The notes below the pieces were generated by a model. It made no database searches. It was given only the letters and a program-made list of their open reading frames with translations, and was not told where the DNA came from. Source: Pseudomonadota bacterium (GTDB lineage Bacteria; Pseudomonadota; Alphaproteobacteria; Rhizobiales; Devosiaceae). From it: a DNA stretch of 29,666 nt. This document shows positions 22,935 through 29,666 of this stretch, in pieces (within the stretch, counting starts at the first letter, position 1; every line of letters begins with the position of its first letter). Both the position numbers and the translations under genes were made by a program. Location of the stretch: the NCBI GenBank assembly GCA_023415605.1, contig JAEZKB010000261.1, positions 1 to 29,666 on the forward strand, written 5' to 3'.

Positions 22935-24446
22935 ATGTCAGAGAAGACGAAGCGCATCGAACCGCGGCTCCCGCGGGGCTTTGAGGACCGTTTGCCCGCC
23001 GATATCGCGGCGGTGGACGAGATGATCCGCAAGATCAAGGCCGTCTATGAGCGCTACGGATTCGACCCCGTCGAGACGCCGCTGTTCGAATATACCGAGG
23101 CACTCGGCAAGTTCCTGCCCGACACCGACCGGCCCAATGCCGGCGTGTTCAGCCTGCAGGACGACGACGAGCAGTGGATGAGCCTGCGCTATGACCTCAC
23201 CGCGCCGCTCGCCCGCCACTTCGCCGAGAACTTCAACGACCTGCCCAAGCCCTACCGGTCGTATCGGGCGGGCTACGTGTTCCGCAACGAGAAGCCCGGC
23301 CCCGGCCGCTTCCGGCAATTCATGCAGTTTGACGTCGACACGGTCGGCGCGGCCGGTCCGGAAGCCGACGCCGAAATGTGCATGATGATGGCGGACACGA
23401 TGGACGCTCTTGGCCTGAGCGGGAAGTACGTCGTCAAGGTCAACAACCGGAAGGTGCTGGACGGGGTGCTGCAGGCGGCCGGGGTTGGTGCCGACGACCA
23501 GGCCCGTCGCTTGACGGTGCTGCGTGCTATCGACAAGCTCGACAAGTTCGGGCTCGACGGTGTCGAGCTGCTCCTGGGCAAGGGGCGCAAGGACGACTCC
23601 GGCGACTTCACCGAAGGGGCGGGTCTCGATCCCGCCGGAATACGGATCATCCTGGATTTTCTCGCCACGTCAGCAAAACAGGTTGTCGGCGACTACGCCA
23701 AGACCTTCATCAGCTGGCAGGCCAACGTCGGACAGACAGATATCGGGGCCGAAGGCATTGCCGAGCTGGATACCATGGCGCGGATGTTCGAAGCGGCAGG
23801 GTACAAGGACCGGATCGACATCACCGCCTCGATCGTGCGCGGCCTCGAGTACTATACCGGCCCGGTGTTCGAGATTGAACTGACCTTTGCCGTGACCAAC
23901 GAAAAGGGCCAGCAGGTTGTGTTCGGCTCGGTCGGCGGTGGTGGTCGGTATGACGGGCTGGTGAGCCGCTTCCGCAGCGAACCAGTTCCGGCGACAGGTT
24001 TCTCGATCGGCGTGTCGCGCCTCGCCAATGCATTGAAGATGACCGGCAATCTGGGCGCCTCGGAGCCAGTCGGCCCGGTGGTGGTACTGGTGCTCGACAA
24101 GGACCAGACGCCGCGCTACCAGGCCATCACCTCGGCGCTGCGCCAGGCCGGCATCCGGGCCGAAATGTTCATGGGCAACACCAAGAACTTCGGCAAGCAG
24201 GTGCAATATGCCGACAAGCGCAATTCGCCTGCGGTGATCATCGAAGGCAGCCAGGAGCGCGAGGCCGGCAAGGTCCAGATCAAGGACCTGATCGTCGGCA
24301 AGCAGGAAGCGGCGGCCATCAAGGACAACGCCACTTACAAGTCCGAGCGGCCGGGGCAGTTCGAGTGCGACGGCGACGTCGATGCGATCGTCGCGGCGAT
24401 CTCGGAATTGCCGGCCGTCAAGACGTGGCTGGAGCGCACTCAGTGA
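22935..24446 (+). CDS. hisS: Histidyl-tRNA synthetase
   Basis: A cytoplasmic class II aminoacyl-tRNA synthetase of 503 residues that attaches histidine to tRNA-His. Class II motif 2 is at about 113-135 (RAGYVFRNEKPGPGRFRQF). The histidine-specific motifs RGLEYYTGPVFEIE (302-315) and GGGGRYDGL (334-342) follow, and motif 3 is GFSIGVSRLANAL (355-367). The anticodon-binding domain fills about 375-503. It is longer than the E. coli enzyme (about 424) because of insertions, as in the divergent alphaproteobacterial HisRS type, which matches a tRNA-His without G-1. It heads a tight operon: its stop overlaps the GTG start of hisZ. The promoter is not clear. Confidence 0.96.
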   Translation: MSEKTKRIEPRLPRGFEDRLPADIAAVDEMIRKIKAVYERYGFDPVETPLFEYTEALGKFLPDTDRPNAGVFSLQDDDEQWMSLRYDLTAPLARHFAENFNDLPKPYRSYRAGYVFRNEKPGPGRFRQFMQFDVDTVGAAGPEADAEMCMMMADTMDALGLSGKYVVKVNNRKVLDGVLQAAGVGADDQARRLTVLRAIDKLDKFGLDGVELLLGKGRKDDSGDFTEGAGLDPAGIRIILDFLATSAKQVVGDYAKTFISWQANVGQTDIGAEGIAELDTMARMFEAAGYKDRIDITASIVRGLEYYTGPVFEIELTFAVTNEKGQQVVFGSVGGGGRYDGLVSRFRSEPVPATGFSIGVSRLANALKMTGNLGASEPVGPVVVLVLDKDQTPRYQAITSALRQAGIRAEMFMGNTKNFGKQVQYADKRNSPAVIIEGSQEREAGKVQIKDLIVGKQEAAAIKDNATYKSERPGQFECDGDVDAIVAAISELPAVKTWLERTQ

Positions 24447-25528
24447 AGTCAGCCTCGGAGCGATACGCCGCTCTGGTGCGGCTGGTCGAGTCGCGCACGG
24501 TAACGCGCGTGACGCCGCCGCTGCTGCTGCCGGCGGGGCCGTTCTTCGACCTCGCAGGCGAGGAATTCGGCCGTAACCTGCTGCTGACGACCGCCAACAA
24601 CGGCATCGAATATTGTCTCCGGCCCGATTTCACCTTGCCGATTGCGCAGGGATATCTCGAGGACGGTCTGATAGGCGTGCCGGCGGCCTACACCTATCTG
24701 GGCACCATCTTCCGCCAGGCTAATGGCCTGCCGGTGGAGCACGAGCAGGCAGGGCTCGAACTTCTCGGCCAGCCCGATGCGAGTGCGGCGCTCGACCAGG
24801 TCCTGACCTTTGCCCGCTGGGCGCTGGCCATCTACGATATCACCGCGCCGAACATCCGGCTGGGAGGCGTGGGACTGTTCGAGGCCTTCCTCGAAGCCGC
24901 CGACGTCCCGCCGGCCTGGCGTTCGCGCATCCGCCACCGCTTCGGCCATCCGGAGGCGCTGGGGCGATTGATGGAGCGCCTCAGCCATCCCACCGAACGC
25001 ATCACGGCCCAGGCGCCGGACGGCCGCGAGACGGTGATCGAGATCGTCACCGACGCCATGCTGTCGGCGGGGTTGAGCCTCATTGGCGGGCGCACGCCCG
25101 AAGAGGTCGCCGACCGCTATCTCGAAAAGCAGGCGCTCGACGCCGCGCCGATTCCCGAGGCGACCGTGCAATTGCTGCAGGACTATCTGGCCGTCTCCGA
25201 CAGCGCGCAGCGGGCGCTCGACACCATCGGCAATCTCTGCCGCGCCAATGGCTTCGATTTCGAGGAGCCGCTGTTCGAGGTGCGCAATCACGCGGCGGCG
25301 CTGAAGGCGCTTTCTCCTCAGGCCGACGTGATCTTCGACGCCAGCTTCTCGCCACGGCTCGATTACTACACCGGCATCGTCTTCGAAATGACCGGGCAGG
25401 ACGGGACGGTGCTCGCATCCGGCGGTGAATATGACCGGCTGCTCGACCGGCTCGGCGCCAGCCAGCCGGTGACGGCCTCGGGCTGCGCCCTTTGGACCGA
25501 CCGGCTGGAAAGGGAGGCCACCCGATGA
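24443..25528 (+). CDS. hisZ: ATP phosphoribosyltransferase regulatory subunit HisZ
   Basis: A HisRS-like protein of 361 residues without tRNA-charging function. It activates the short form of HisG in the first step of histidine synthesis and takes part in feedback control. It has the class II catalytic-domain fold (YCLRPDFTLPIAQGYLEDG, TYLGTIFRQANGLPVEHEQA, RLDYYTGIVFEMTG) but no anticodon-binding domain, the usual sign of HisZ. GTG 24443 overlaps the hisS stop, and the stop overlaps the hisG start (ATGA). The order hisS-hisZ-hisG is common in Hyphomicrobiales. An in-frame earlier start would lie inside hisS. Confidence 0.94.
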   Translation: MKSASERYAALVRLVESRTVTRVTPPLLLPAGPFFDLAGEEFGRNLLLTTANNGIEYCLRPDFTLPIAQGYLEDGLIGVPAAYTYLGTIFRQANGLPVEHEQAGLELLGQPDASAALDQVLTFARWALAIYDITAPNIRLGGVGLFEAFLEAADVPPAWRSRIRHRFGHPEALGRLMERLSHPTERITAQAPDGRETVIEIVTDAMLSAGLSLIGGRTPEEVADRYLEKQALDAAPIPEATVQLLQDYLAVSDSAQRALDTIGNLCRANGFDFEEPLFEVRNHAAALKALSPQADVIFDASFSPRLDYYTGIVFEMTGQDGTVLASGGEYDRLLDRLGASQPVTASGCALWTDRLEREATR

Positions 25529-26253
25529 GCAGCGGCGGACTGACGCTGGCCGTACCCTCCAAGGGCCGGCTCGAAGAAATGACGCGCAAGGCCTTCTCGT
25601 CCTCGCGCCTGACCATCGCGCGCCCGGGCGGGGCCCGGAGCTATGTCGGCTCGATCAAGAACCAGCCGCAGGTGACGGTGCGCTTCTACCCGGCGTCCGA
25701 GATCGCACGCGAGCTGATCTTGGGCGGCATCGATATCGGCGTCACGGGCACCGACCTGATCCATGAGGCCAGCGAGAACGGCGAGGACAACGTGCTCTTT
25801 GTCCGCGGTCTCGGCTTCGGCGAAGCCAATGTGGTGGTGGCGGTCCCCGACAGCTGGATCGACGTGCAGCAGATGGTCGACCTGGCCGACGTGGCCTCGG
25901 ACTTCCGCGCCCGCCATGGCCGCTGGCTGCGGGTGGCGACCAAGTACGTGAACCTGACGCGCCGGCATTTCCAGAAATTCGGCATCGCCGAATACCGCAT
26001 CGTCGAAAGCGCCGGCGCTACCGAGGCGGCCCCCGCCTCGGGTTCGGCCGACCTCATCGTCGACATCACCTCGACCGGTTCGACGCTCGCCGCCAATTCG
26101 CTGCGCGTGCTCGAGGACGGGTTGATCATGAAATCGGAAGCCAACCTCATCGTCTCGCGCACCGCCGACTGGACGCCGCTGCGCAAGGCCCAGCTCGAAG
26201 CGCTGCTCTCGATCATGGGCGGCGTGCCGCCCGGCATCTCGACACTGCTCTAG
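25525..26253 (+). CDS. hisG: ATP phosphoribosyltransferase catalytic subunit (short form)
   Basis: The first enzyme of histidine biosynthesis, joining ATP and PRPP to make phosphoribosyl-ATP in the cytoplasm. At 242 residues it is the short form without the C-terminal regulatory domain, which fits the presence of HisZ. The N-terminus LAVPSKGRLEEMTRKAF and the segment LGGIDIGVTGTDLI are typical, and the PRPP-binding loop reads LIVDITSTGSTLAANSLRVL near residues 182-201. GGGAGG precedes ATG 25525. The stop is only one base before the next gene. Confidence 0.95.
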   Translation: MSSGGLTLAVPSKGRLEEMTRKAFSSSRLTIARPGGARSYVGSIKNQPQVTVRFYPASEIARELILGGIDIGVTGTDLIHEASENGEDNVLFVRGLGFGEANVVVAVPDSWIDVQQMVDLADVASDFRARHGRWLRVATKYVNLTRRHFQKFGIAEYRIVESAGATEAAPASGSADLIVDITSTGSTLAANSLRVLEDGLIMKSEANLIVSRTADWTPLRKAQLEALLSIMGGVPPGISTLL

Positions 26254-26254
26254 G

Positions 26255-27007
26255 GTGACCATCGACCTTCTCACGCTCGTGGCGCTCGGCGTCGTCGGCA
26301 TGGTCGCAGGCTTCGTCGACGCCATCGCCGGCGGCGGGGGCCTGATCGCGCTGCCGGCGCTGCTCTCGGCCGGCATTCCGCCCATTGCGGCTTTCGGCAC
26401 CAACAAGGTGCAATCGGTGATCGGCACGGCCATGGCGGCCACGACCTATTGGCGCAAGGGGTTTGTGTCCTTGCCCGATCTCGGCGTCGCCATCGTGCTG
26501 ACCTTCATCGGGGCATTCCTGGGCGCGCTGACGGTCAAGGGTATCGACACTTCGCTCTTGTCCTACGCCGTGCCGGTGGCGCTGATCTGCATCGCGCTCT
26601 ATTTCACCTTCGCGCCCAAACTCACGGACGCCGATAGCCATGCGCGGCTGAAGTTCGCCGCCTGGGTGCCGGTGATGGGCTTTGCCATCGGCTACTATGA
26701 CGGCATTTTCGGCCCCGGCACGGGCAGCTTCCTGACCATGGGCTTCGTGACACTCTTCGGCCTGGGGCTGACGCGGGCGGCGGGAAACACGAAATTCCTC
26801 AACCTGACTTCCAACCTCGGTGCGCTGGCGCTGTTCATCCCCTCCGGCGACGTGGTCTGGCCGGTCGCCATAGCCATGGCCATCGGCCAGCTTGCCGGTG
26901 GTTATCTCGGCGCCCTCACCGGCATCCGCTTCGGCGCCAAATTGATCCGCCCCATGGTGGTGATCATCTCGATCGTCCTGGCGCTCAGGCTGCTGTTCTT
27001 CCGCTAG
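26255..27007 (+). CDS. TauE/SafE-family (TSUP) membrane transporter
   Basis: A 250-residue inner-membrane protein with about eight hydrophobic segments. The first half carries the family motif VDAIAGGGGLIALPALLSAG with FGTNKVQS, and the second half repeats it (YDGIFGPGTGSFLTMGFV, GNTKFLNLTSN), as expected for the internally duplicated TSUP fold. Members export sulfite, sulfoacetate or other small organic anions; the substrate here is unknown. GTG 26255 starts one base after the hisG stop, so it is probably translated by coupling from the histidine operon. No sulfur gene is nearby. It ends in a CTAG overlap with a convergent gene. Confidence 0.88.
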   Translation: MTIDLLTLVALGVVGMVAGFVDAIAGGGGLIALPALLSAGIPPIAAFGTNKVQSVIGTAMAATTYWRKGFVSLPDLGVAIVLTFIGAFLGALTVKGIDTSLLSYAVPVALICIALYFTFAPKLTDADSHARLKFAAWVPVMGFAIGYYDGIFGPGTGSFLTMGFVTLFGLGLTRAAGNTKFLNLTSNLGALALFIPSGDVVWPVAIAMAIGQLAGGYLGALTGIRFGAKLIRPMVVIISIVLALRLLFFR

Positions 27008-27915
27008 TCGCAGACGGGCATGGGGTAGTCGCCGGGCGGGTTGCGGTCGAGCCGCACGCCGGTGATGTGGGTCGGGGTGAAGGGTTCCTCGTCGCCTGCC
27101 AGACCCTGATAGACGTCGATGCAGCCGACATCGACCCAGTCGCTCATCTGACCGAAGAGCTTGATCACCGCCGGCACGCTGAACGAGATGTAGCCCGGAT
27201 TGGAGTAGTGGCTCGGCCTGCCCAGGGTCACCTCGGTGCGGTCGACCGACTGGAAGGCCTGCCACCACGCGGTGTAGTCTGCAGGCTTGGCGCTGTCGCC
27301 CAGATAGGAGACGGCGCGGCCATATTCGCCATTGTCAATGGCGTTGTAGTAGGAGCGGATGATCTGCTCGGGGTTCGAGCGGTCATCGAGCGTCTGCGGC
27401 GACCCGGTATCCTTGTCGGGGGCGCTGAAGCACTTGGCGGGCGCAAAACCCTGTTCTTCGGCCTCGGTGTGGAGGTCGGCGCTGAGGATGTACATCGGGA
27501 CGAATGGCGGCCGCTCCTGCTTGTCCGGATGGATCCAGCGGATGTTGATGCAGCCGCGTTCGATGTGGTGCTGGCCCTCTGCGTGCTCGTAATCGACCGT
27601 CACAGGGAACTGGTAGTAGATCGAGCCGGCGGCGCCCTCGAGCGCCATCTCGCCGAAGCTGACCTCGGCCTCCACCACGTCATCGAACTGGAACTGCCAG
27701 GCATCGAAATTCGGCGCCTCGGCGGGGCCGAAATAGCTGTAGGCGCGGGCAAACTCGCCGCGGTTGATGGCGTTGAAGTAGGAGAGCACCAACTGCTCGG
27801 GCGTCGAGCGATCATCGAGGTAGACCGGCTGCTCCGGCTCCATCTGCGCCATCGACACACTGGCGGCAATCGCCACCACAGCAATGGCCCCATAGGCGGC
27901 AAACGACTTCAACAT
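27004..27915 (-). CDS. Secreted protein with two tandem copies of one domain
   Basis: A 303-residue exported protein. Residues 1-23 are a signal peptide (ending SVSMAQ). Two homologous halves follow, about 33-165 and 176-303. Each starts LDDRS-T/N-PEQ, continues with SY-F/Y-NAI-x-x-GE-x-x-RA-x-SY (47-61 and 188-204) and holds two cysteines (122 and 162; 265 and 302) that could form one disulfide per copy. The helical start of each copy recalls NTF2/SnoaL-like folds, but no family is certain. ATG 27915 is chosen because GGGAG lies 7 bases upstream. That site is buried in a hairpin. The gene follows the peroxidase gene by 63 bases and is probably co-transcribed. The function is unknown. Confidence 0.75.
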   Translation of the reverse strand: MLKSFAAYGAIAVVAIAASVSMAQMEPEQPVYLDDRSTPEQLVLSYFNAINRGEFARAYSYFGPAEAPNFDAWQFQFDDVVEAEVSFGEMALEGAAGSIYYQFPVTVDYEHAEGQHHIERGCINIRWIHPDKQERPPFVPMYILSADLHTEAEEQGFAPAKCFSAPDKDTGSPQTLDDRSNPEQIIRSYYNAIDNGEYGRAVSYLGDSAKPADYTAWWQAFQSVDRTEVTLGRPSHYSNPGYISFSVPAVIKLFGQMSDWVDVGCIDVYQGLAGDEEPFTPTHITGVRLDRNPPGDYPMPVCD

Positions 27916-27922
27916 CCACGCA

Positions 27923-27970
27923 CTCCCGTTCACGTTGCGCCGCGCTTAGCGAGGCGAACATGAACGGGAG
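27923..27970 (-). promoter_or_regulatory. Hairpin masking a Shine-Dalgarno
   Basis: CTCCCGTTCA and TGAACGGGAG form a perfect 10-bp outer stem (27923-27932, 27961-27970), and the sequence between them continues the pairing with one mismatch and one bulge. In the minus-strand transcript the 3' arm ends in GGGAG, the ribosome binding site of the gene starting at 27915. It begins 8 bases after the peroxidase stop. It may lower translation or stop transcription between the two genes; no T run follows. Confidence 0.55.
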
Positions 27971-27978
27971 ATGAGGGA

Positions 27979-29565
27979 TTAGGGGAACTGTCCCGTTACA
28001 AACCTTTCGACGTCAGCACCACTGGCCGGCATACCAGCCATGACCAGTAGATCGCGGATATCGTAAGGCCCGAGGCTGGCTTCCCCGGCGTTCAGCGGAC
28101 GCCGGCCCAGCGGCGCGAGAGCCCGCTCCTTTTCCGGAGTCCAGTTGGGGAACTGCTCCACGAAGGACAGTGGATCGCCCTTGAGCAGACCAGCAAAGAC
28201 CGCGGCCACGATCGTGCCGCCCACCTTGCCCAGCCGTGACCCTGCCGGTTCACCGTTCTCGGAATAGAGTTCCGCCTCCTTGAGGATATAAACCCAAAGC
28301 GAGTTCTCGATCTCGTCCGTGACTTCGATCGGCTCCCAGCCCATGGCTTGGGCTACATCGGTGCCTGATGGCAGGTTGAAGCGCCAACCACGAAGAATGT
28401 TGAGCCGCGCCAATGGCTGTGGGTCAGGCCCCGGAATGCGCGAAACCGAGCTTGATAGATGCGTGTCTAGGGCTTCGGAGAGTTGCGGAAAATCACCGCG
28501 TGAAGCGATATCGAAGTACCAGTCCCATTCTATCGAGTGCTTGTGTGGCAGCAGACGTCCGCCGTGCAGGTCGTGGGCGCCTCCACCTGAGGGGTCAAAG
28601 ATCGGGACTTCGAACGTCGCTCCCACGCCGTTCTGCAGCGGAAAGTTGATTTGGTAGCCGTTGCGGATCAGCGAGTGGCCGAGGCGATAGGCGGCGACGG
28701 AGAATTCGACGGGAATGTAGGGGTTCACTTTCCAGTTGTAGATCGCCTTGAGGCCGAGCTCGAGCCCTGCGCCAGTGCCGGATTCTCGAAGCGCCATGGC
28801 GAAGACCTCGGCAGGCACGATCCGCCGTACGAAATCGTTCCAGACCACGTATTGATAGAACCAGCGGACAATCCGCTGCGCCTCATGGAACTGGGCGGTG
28901 CGGCTGCGCTCGACGCCGTCGGTGTTGTCGATCGTGATGACCTGCTCGAGCACCCGGTTGTGTAGCCGGATGAACGTAAGCTGTAGCTGGGAGACGATGA
29001 TGTTCTCATCGTTGCGTGGGTCGCCAATCAGGGCGACGGCCCGCACCTCGTTTTCTCGCTCTACGCTGCCGTCTTCCTTGAGACTGAACGCAGCATCGAT
29101 CTCAGCCTGGGGTGGACGCAGCCGCGGCAGGTCGGGTTCAGTACCATTGATGCCCTTGCCTTCCAGCAGGAAGCCCGGCTTTCCAGGTTGGTACATGTAG
29201 GGCTGATCGTCGGGGCCGCGGCCATACAGACTATCCAGATCGAGCCGCGGCGTGCGAAAATTGGTCAGACCTTCGGGGTCATTCTGCCGCGTCAGGCTAG
29301 AGGCCGGGTCGAAGGTAATGTCATGGTCGATGAACTGGCCAAAGTAGGTGTAGCCCGCTGGAATGTTGGCGTTGCCGGGCCGTGCCGGCCCCGCGGCGAT
29401 CATCTTCTCTACATAGGCATCGATTGCGGCGAACCGGTCTTGTTCAGTCCGGCCCGGCGGCACCCAAGGAGGGAGTTTGCCGAAGATACGGCCGAAGCGG
29501 CCATCGAAACTGGTCGAACGAGGGACATAGCCCGGCAGAATAGTATGCGCTGTCGCGTGCTTCAT
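27979..29565 (-). CDS. Animal-type haem peroxidase (bacterial)
   Basis: A 528-residue member of the peroxidase-cyclooxygenase superfamily, which uses haem and hydrogen peroxide to oxidise halides or small organic molecules. The distal His and the haem-linked Asp are in YFGQFIDHDITFDP (about residues 73-86). The proximal His is in YRLGHSLIRNGY (about 298-309), and VSQLQLTFIRLHNRV between them is also typical. No signal peptide or membrane segment is visible, so it appears cytoplasmic unless exported by another route. ATG 29565 is preferred over 29586 because GGGGAAG lies about 7 bases upstream. The 100 bases further upstream show no clear promoter. It is followed by the two-domain secreted protein. 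Confidence 0.88.
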   Translation of the reverse strand: MKHATAHTILPGYVPRSTSFDGRFGRIFGKLPPWVPPGRTEQDRFAAIDAYVEKMIAAGPARPGNANIPAGYTYFGQFIDHDITFDPASSLTRQNDPEGLTNFRTPRLDLDSLYGRGPDDQPYMYQPGKPGFLLEGKGINGTEPDLPRLRPPQAEIDAAFSLKEDGSVERENEVRAVALIGDPRNDENIIVSQLQLTFIRLHNRVLEQVITIDNTDGVERSRTAQFHEAQRIVRWFYQYVVWNDFVRRIVPAEVFAMALRESGTGAGLELGLKAIYNWKVNPYIPVEFSVAAYRLGHSLIRNGYQINFPLQNGVGATFEVPIFDPSGGGAHDLHGGRLLPHKHSIEWDWYFDIASRGDFPQLSEALDTHLSSSVSRIPGPDPQPLARLNILRGWRFNLPSGTDVAQAMGWEPIEVTDEIENSLWVYILKEAELYSENGEPAGSRLGKVGGTIVAAVFAGLLKGDPLSFVEQFPNWTPEKERALAPLGRRPLNAGEASLGPYDIRDLLVMAGMPASGADVERFVTGQFP

Positions 29566-29666
29566 CTTCACTTCCCCTAAGATCATTCGGAAGCAAGTGA
29601 AGCGGAGACAAATTGCGAAGAGTATCGGGACGAATACTCAGTCGCTGCGGGACAAATCCGTAGTAT

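Overview
The window is GC-rich alphaproteobacterial chromosome, most likely Hyphomicrobiales and perhaps Devosia-like; the genus is an inference. Supporting signs are an alpha-glucoside (agl) transport system with AglF/AglG-type permeases, a hisS-hisZ-hisG operon, DUF1127-type small proteins, a TadG-like protein, and a tRNA-His with discriminator A73 and no encoded G-1, as described for an alphaproteobacterial clade. No phage, insertion sequence, CRISPR array or rRNA gene was seen.

Layout. (1) 58-2267: aglF and aglG, the permeases of an alpha-glucoside ABC importer, ending in a strong terminator and facing a Gfo/Idh/MocA oxidoreductase. (2) 3.5-8.7 kb: a small coiled-coil protein, an L,D-transpeptidase, a TadG/von Willebrand A surface protein and several small proteins, two of them DUF2188-like. 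(3) 8.8 kb: tRNA-His(GTG) on the minus strand with a good promoter. (4) 9.1-15.9 kb, plus strand: a PAS-containing histidine-kinase-like protein that has lost its phospho-accepting His, then an oligopeptide-type ABC transporter (two permeases and a fused double ATPase) with no binding protein. The first permease has a disordered N-terminal extension of about 210 residues, and both halves of the ATPase lack the signature motif. This is the most unusual part of the window. (5) 15.9-19.8 kb: aglK and aglA (minus) divergent from a LacI-family regulator (plus), with a LacI-type operator between them. (6) 19.8-22.0 kb: a single-domain response regulator, tag (3-methyladenine glycosylase), and a 1.1 kb gene-free stretch full of inverted repeats. 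(7) 22.0-22.8 kb, minus: two overlapping DUF1127-like genes preceded by a 21-residue ORF with a perfect Shine-Dalgarno, next to a 19-bp palindrome. (8) 22.9-27.0 kb: hisS-hisZ-hisG and a TauE/SafE permease, tightly coupled. (9) 27.0-29.6 kb, minus: an animal-type haem peroxidase followed by a secreted protein made of two copies of one domain, with a hairpin over the ribosome binding site between them.

How it fits together. AglF/AglG with AglK import alpha-glucosides and AglA hydrolyses them; the LacI protein probably represses aglA-aglK through AAAACGTTTT. The two halves of this system are about 13.6 kb apart. HisS charges tRNA-His, and HisZ-HisG form the first enzyme of histidine synthesis. 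Four convergent gene pairs end in the same 4-bp CTAG overlap, leaving no room for terminators between them.
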